Positions 59,695-64,000 of a stretch of 64,000 nt of DNA are shown here, one piece after another. The DNA comes from Sipunculus nudus (taxonomy: Eukaryota > Annelida > Sipuncula > Golfingiida > Sipunculidae): positions 78,900,643 to 78,964,642 of the forward strand of contig CM049307.1 in assembly GCA_026874595.1 (NCBI GenBank). Direction: 5' to 3'. The position numbers were made by a program, and so were the translations under genes. How positions within the stretch are numbered: the first letter of the stretch is position 1; every line of letters begins with the position of its first letter. The notes under the pieces are model-generated. The model was not told the DNA's origin, made no database searches, and saw nothing but the letters and a program-made list of their open reading frames with translations.

Positions 59695-59890
59695 TCTACG
59701 CAAACATTCAAAGCAGGATCATTCAACAAGACCAGCTGTGACACTGAAATGTACAAGCCAAGTGCGCAGTGTTGTAAATTTCAGTGCCCTGGAGGGAAAG
59801 TACACCTCATGATCTGTGCCGCGGCGAGATCGTTCAAATGAACCACAAGACACTGAATCTACAGAACACATCAGTCTATTTATCTACTCA
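59695..59890 (+). repeat. Diverged fragment of the 3.75-kb unit, direct orientation
   Basis: Matches about 39530-39680 of the array: GACCAGCTGTGACACTGAAA, TGTACAAGCC, TTTCAGTGCCCTGGAGGG, GATCGTTCAAATGAACCAC and ACACTGAATCT in order. It has the opposite orientation to 56190-57520, so this old copy has been rearranged. Confidence 0.75.
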
Positions 59891-60659
59891 ACACCAAGTG
59901 TTTGAATACACAATTTGTGTTCCATTTACCATATATCGCTCAATATTTGTCCCTGACCTTAAACCTGACATTGACTTTACATTAATCGAAGAAAACAATC
60001 GTTCAAACTTGCATCTTTTCTCCACACTTTTTATACGCCCGTCAGTGACGGAACGAATTATGGTATACACACTTTCCGTCCGTCTGTCCGTTCATTACCC
60101 AGCGTAACCTCTAAGTCCGTTTTTTTTTTAATGAATAAAAAGATCTTTAAAATTAAAATGCTCATTGTTTGATCTTATCCATTTTAACTGCAAAAGCATT
60201 ATACAGAACTATACATCTTGAAGAACTTGTCTTTCAGAACATTATACAACGCCGCACACGTCTCAGTTACTATCCTGCTTATGGTGGTACCTCCTACTCT
60301 GAACAAATACTGCAGGCTCGTGTGGCTGTCACCAGTGAAAAGAAATTGTAATACAATCAGGCTACATTTCATTTTGCCCATCATTTATTTGATATTTTTT
60401 TTGTATATAATACATTTAACACTAAGCTCGGGGGGGGGGGGGGGGCTGTTTACCGCCGTTTTTAATTTGTTTAATGAGAATAAAGTCATATTTTTTTGTT
60501 TTTCTAAGTATAAACAATATTTAATTCAACATTCTGTAGAAAATATTTTGTTCAGCGCTTCTGGTAATTTCGTTTTAGAATCAGTGATTATTTTCTGCAT
60601 ATAAGTATATATGTGTATATATACACGATCTTCAATGATGTTTGCTGACTGGCAGGGGA
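59891..60659. other. No gene recognised; where a 3' LTR would be expected
   Basis: This is downstream of env on the minus strand, so a polypurine tract and 3' LTR should follow. A G17 run (60430-60446; C on the env strand) and a CGTCCGTCTGTCCG-type tract (about 60079-60092) are present, but no TG...CA-bounded repeat or purine tract could be delimited. The 5' LTR is outside the window, so no comparison is possible. Confidence 0.4.
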
Positions 60660-62426
60660 TCAAGGTTGATTGGTGGGGATGGGAGCCCATTGACTCGGTG
60701 GGTTCGTGACTAAAATGCCTGGGGCGGGTGGGTTAGATTGCGTTTTCTTACAACGGGGACGAACACAAATGGCGATGATGAGGGTTGTAAGGGCAGTTAC
60801 GATAACGAGTATAATGGTGGAGGAATTTATCCAGGGATGAGCAATATGGGGTATGTAAGGGTATTCATTAACTTGCTCATATGGGATGGGTTGTAGTTCT
60901 ACAGGGAAATTGGAAAGATTGGTGTCTGTGATGACATGTAGGGGGTTCCATTTGGGGAGTGCCTGTAACACCTGGGTAGAAAATTGTGGTACCCGAGATT
61001 TCAGTGGCGAGATCAGGTCAATCATGATAGGATGGACGGGAATAGAAACACGAGCTGATGATTTATGAACGCCATGCAGGGTCCAATTGGAAGTTCCAAA
61101 TGTACATGTAGAATTAACAGATTTGAGATACACTGCAGAATTTAAAGTTATCGGTTTACCAGTAAATCCTTCGCAATTGATATTTGCGTCCAGTTTGTGG
61201 ACTGAAACAATATAACTTCCATGCCCTAATTCTATAAGGAGAGGTTGACTACTGTTAATAAAGGTTGTCAGACAGTGACGTTTAGCTGTCTCATCTCCAG
61301 TGATAATGGCGCGTTCACACATAAACTGATTACGGGGGTAGCGCGTGCCGGTATCACAAATTTCTGGGTTATTACCAACACCATTTTTTGGAATGAGGAA
61401 ATGTCCAGACTTAGTTTGGAATGCAATATCTTCTGTTAGTAAAAATTTCGAATAAATACCTGCAGCTACAGGGAATGGGAATGATCTTAGATAGTACCGC
61501 AAGTATGAAATAGCATCGTGAAACGGAAGGATAACATGATATACTAGTGCGTTATTGTCCGATCAGAGAGGGGTGACTCTGACGTAGGTGTAGTACCAGG
61601 CGATCGGTGCTGGGTAGTACTTCCGAGCTGCAGCTTGATGAAGAATGGCGACTAACTCCGAGCGAGGGAGGAGGTGTTTAGTGAGACGTTGCTGTTCCAG
61701 TGATTGCCGTTGGTTATTGTAGGAGTCCAGCTGTCTTGTGTGGAAGTAAATGGCCTGCTCGGCGGAGTTGATAAAATGTTCTAAATTCTGTACGCATTCG
61801 AGTGTTCGGATCGCGTGGCCAATTTTATCCAGGTCGTTCGAGACTGCTGTTGTAAAGCGAGAAATAGAAGTATTAAGATATGAAATACGGTGTTGATTTT
61901 CTTGCACGGATGTTTCTATGCTTTTCGTCACTGAGATCAGGTTGTTTACAATGTGGATTGTCCGGTTAGATGATGTCAGTGCTACGTTTACCGCCATACG
62001 GTATTTATTTAAGTCTGCCATGGTAGCGGTGCCGAACAAAGTTTTGGATAGAGATCCGATGAAATCAAACAATGCACGTCTCTGGCGTTTTACTTGTACA
62101 TTGTTTTGTGAGTTGGCCTGGTTAAGCCATCTAAGCCTTCGCATATAATTACGAGATATGGGTTTCGGCAACTTACAGTCAGGGCTCGTAATTGCTGCCT
62201 TCAGTGTCTGTAAAACCGAGGATATCCGGGAATCCAGCATCGGGCGTTGCAAAATAACAAGTGTTGTCCACTCGGCTTTCAGTCCATATAAAGAACTTGT
62301 ATCTTTTGCGGTTATACCTTGTGGAAGTGGATTAATGGAGATACCCGGCGTGGCCATCGATGCGACTGGGGCGCGTAAACATATAATTAAGCACAACAGT
62401 GAACAAGGTACAAGTAGTCGGCGCAT
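60660..62426 (-). pseudogene. env: Envelope-like fusion glycoprotein of a gypsy-type retroelement, interrupted by one TGA
   Basis: Predicted to be a type I membrane glycoprotein for entry/fusion in env-bearing Metaviridae (errantivirus- or baculovirus-F-like). ATG at 62424-62426 opens a signal peptide (MRRLLVPCSLLCLIICL). A KRQRR furin-type site lies about 113 residues in, followed by a hydrophobic fusion-peptide-like start (ALFDFIGSLSKTLFG). A helical region rich in heptad-like Ile/Leu follows, then N-x-S/T sites, conserved-looking cysteines, a hydrophobic segment near the C-terminus (IILVIVTALTTLIIAICV) and a short basic tail. A single TGA at 61563-61565 splits it into 61563-62426 and 60660-61562; the frame is the same on both sides, with no indel. 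Total ~589 codons, a usual size for this family. An earlier in-frame ATG (62570) lacks a signal peptide at its start. It may be a dead copy, a polymorphic stop or a sequence error. Confidence 0.8.
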
Positions 62427-62430
62427 CTTG

Positions 62431-62934
62431 CTAGCAAGGTGTTGGTTTCCGCTTCTTCCGGGGTCGAAGTCTGTTAAACCACCGAGATGTGAGCTCCGAA
62501 TGACCGTCGGGTGATGGCGAGCGACGGCGTTTTGTGGTGGCTGGCTCTGATTGGTCCATTGGTTGCCCATCTGGGGTCACAGAGTCATCAGTTATGTCAG
62601 GGTTCACTGATTGGTTGTTCAAGCAGGGGTCAGTAGCTGGGGTGGGCTCATTAGTAAATGGGGTGGGGTCAGTAGCTGGGATGGGCTCATTTGGAGATGG
62701 GGGTGGTAGGTCAGGGTCGGACTCGTCTATTATGTCGTAGTCTTGTAGGTTGAGGTTACTCGTGTTAGTATTGGTTTGACATAGGTTAGACGAGGTGGCG
62801 TGTGGGGCGGAGTCAGTTTTTTTCTGTTGGGTTGGAGAGATTATCGTTGACAGTGGGGTGATCCCATGCAGGCCGGCGGCGCGTTCGATTTCGTTTTGGA
62901 CGGGGAGGGAGTTCGTCCCAGACAATTGAAGGAT
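62431..62934 (-). CDS. Proline/acid-rich frame between integrase and env, no ATG
   Basis: Open for about 165 codons in the frame +1 to integrase. It overlaps the integrase 3' end by ~120 bp and stops at 62431-62433, 5 bases before the env ATG. The sequence is rich in D, E, P, S and T, with an imperfect duplication (NEPIPATDP / NEPTPATDP). Its end is basic (TTKRRRSPSP, LRPRKKRKP). There is no ATG before the middle of the frame (PMDQ). It could be a +1 frameshift extension of Pol, an exon spliced to env, or a non-coding frame that is open by chance. I recognise no domain. Confidence 0.45.
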   Translation of the reverse strand: MLQLSGTNSLPVQNEIERAAGLHGITPLSTIISPTQQKKTDSAPHATSSNLCQTNTNTSNLNLQDYDIIDESDPDLPPPSPNEPIPATDPTPFTNEPTPATDPCLNNQSVNPDITDDSVTPDGQPMDQSEPATTKRRRSPSPDGHSELTSRWFNRLRPRKKRKPTPC

Positions 62935-64000
62935 TCACTATTTTGACCTGGTCCCTATGTAAACGTTTTAATTCACCTGTCACTTGATTTCTCAGGTGAC
63001 ATGTTAAACCCGCAACCCGTGTAACGATCCATTGGGGGTCCCATTTCGATGTAAATGTAAGGGGTTCTTGGGCACGGATGACGACTGTATCCCCTACCTT
63101 AACTTCTTCTGCATTTGCTCTGCGATCAATATTTTGGCGATTAGTCTCTCGGGCGTCGAGGGAATTATTGTGAGCGTGGAGGTAGGCTTGTGCGGTATCA
63201 TCCAACCGATTGCCAAACGGCGTGTCGATGGATGTGGATTGGAGCAAACGCGTGAGGGGAACCCTAGGGTGACGACCGTAAAGCATGAAGAACGGAGAAT
63301 AGCCAGTGACGGCGCTTATGCTTATTCTGTGGGCTGCTAGTGTGTCGGGGATGTGTTGTTCCCAATTTGACGGCTTGTTACCTATCAATTTTGTTAACGT
63401 CTTCTTAAATGTACGGTTAAATCTCTCTATTTTGCCATTAGACTTGGGATGGAATGGGATGGTCTTACGATGCTCAAAGCCAAGCTGTTTTAGGTAGTCT
63501 GTGAAAGCTTTGGCTGTGAATTCCCCGCCATTATCAGTCAAGATTACTTCTGGTACACCATGAGTCGGGAAAAACTGGTGGGCAAACTTGATCCAAACAG
63601 ATTCGTTCGTTTTGTCAGGAATCGCATAGGCCTCAGCCCAGCCAGTTTTGTGACAGATCATTGTTAGTATATATTTATTATTATGAACTGACGGAACGAA
63701 TGGGCCGATGAGATCCATACTAACTAGCTGCATTGGGGAAGCTGGTACTGGCATGTCTCCCATAACAGTGTGATCATGCCTTTTACTGTTGGTAATACAG
63801 ACCGGGCATCGGCTGAGACGTTCTCGGATTTGCCTGCGCATATTAGGCCATATATAAGCTTCTCTAACACGGTTTAGTGTCTTAAGAGCGGCCATATGTC
63901 CGATTTCCTTATGAGCTCTATCAATGACTTGGTTAGTGTACTGAGCTGGGAGCACTAGGCGTGGGTAGGCAGGGGCCGCGTCATAAGGACGGCGTGTACT
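62813..64000 (-). CDS. pol: Ty3/gypsy-type Pol, integrase portion (runs off right edge)
   Basis: Catalyses insertion of the retroelement cDNA into host DNA. The frame is open from the window edge (64000) to 62813, so the visible start is only a window boundary. An HHCC zinc-binding domain is seen (HKEIGH ... CPVC). The DDE core is complete, with Asp in MDLIGPFVPS, Asp in LTDNGGEF and Glu in NGKIERFNRT, with 35 residues between the second Asp and the Glu. A C-terminal SKWDPQWIV block stands in the place of the GPY/F module, then LHRDQVKIV and a basic tail. There are no internal stops and the catalytic residues are intact, so this copy is young or conserved. RT and RNase H must lie further right. 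Downstream genes follow on the same strand. Confidence 0.92.
   Translation of the reverse strand, partial: STRRPYDAAPAYPRLVLPAQYTNQVIDRAHKEIGHMAALKTLNRVREAYIWPNMRRQIRERLSRCPVCITNSKRHDHTVMGDMPVPASPMQLVSMDLIGPFVPSVHNNKYILTMICHKTGWAEAYAIPDKTNESVWIKFAHQFFPTHGVPEVILTDNGGEFTAKAFTDYLKQLGFEHRKTIPFHPKSNGKIERFNRTFKKTLTKLIGNKPSNWEQHIPDTLAAHRISISAVTGYSPFFMLYGRHPRVPLTRLLQSTSIDTPFGNRLDDTAQAYLHAHNNSLDARETNRQNIDRRANAEEVKVGDTVVIRAQEPLTFTSKWDPQWIVTRVAGLTCHLRNQVTGELKRLHRDQVKIVNPSIVWDELPPRPKRNRTRRRPAWDHPTVNDNLSNPTEKN

Noticed and set aside
60218-60604. 128-codon plus-strand frame downstream of env
   Set aside because: Contains a G17 run giving poly-Gly. No motif, and opposite strand to the retroelement.
60430-60660. 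Polypurine tract and 3' LTR boundary of the retroelement
   Set aside because: On the element's strand the long homopolymer is C, not purine, and no TG...CA repeat could be delimited without the other LTR.
62158-62514. 118-codon plus-strand frame opposite env
   Set aside because: Shadow of the env coding sequence; the env strand carries all recognisable motifs.

Overview
This is a eukaryotic (animal) window with no continuous intact host gene. It is AT-rich and full of (TA)n, (CA)n and homopolymer tracts and of interspersed repeats. Several repeats end in strings of CGTCCGTCCG or CGGACGGACG, or carry GGTGGCGCCACC boxes or terminal 'TATAGCTCA...TGAGCTAAAAA' ends. I associate that style with mollusc, especially bivalve, genomes. 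The assignment to a bivalve-like lophotrochozoan is inference; no rRNA or mitochondrial marker is present to prove it.

Layout. 0-5.4 kb: a ~145-bp hairpin, a first array of a ~330-bp repeat family (called R1 here) and short direct repeats. 5.4-10.05 kb: a 4.6-kb FoldBack-like element with long inverted arms built of ~170-bp tandem units. 10-20 kb: microsatellites, a ~30-bp minisatellite, a 66-bp near-perfect palindrome and tRNA-derived SINE-like pieces; no gene recognised. 20.1-26.7 kb: two more R1 arrays flanking a decayed multi-exon monocarboxylate-transporter (SLC16-like) pseudogene on the minus strand. 29.5-33.1 kb: three decayed plus-strand coding remnants around a fourth R1 array: a hAT transposase C-terminus, a DDE_Tnp_4-type transposase fragment and a RecQ-like helicase.

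35.4-51.1 kb is a tandem array. Three near-identical units (3741, 3749 and 3751 bp) are flanked by older, diverged partial units. The left old unit carries a nested repeat element and a 5'-truncated LINE. It also keeps the empty site of a 709-bp insertion that is present in all three young units. A further inverted, diverged piece of the unit lies at 56.2-57.5 kb, also with the empty site. 58.48-59.21 kb is a 735-bp PIF/Harbinger-type element with matching terminal inverted repeats and a TTA duplication; it contains a MADF-like exon remnant.

60.66-64.0 kb (minus strand) is the 3' half of a Ty3/gypsy-type retroelement. It has integrase (running off the right edge), a proline/acid-rich reading frame without an ATG, and an envelope-like fusion glycoprotein gene interrupted by one in-frame TGA. 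This is the best-preserved coding region in the window. The proteins would serve integration (integrase) and, by family analogy, membrane fusion (Env). The rest of pol, gag, the primer-binding site and the LTRs are outside the window or not recognisable.

All calls come from reading the sequence. Family names rest on motif recognition, not on database searches.
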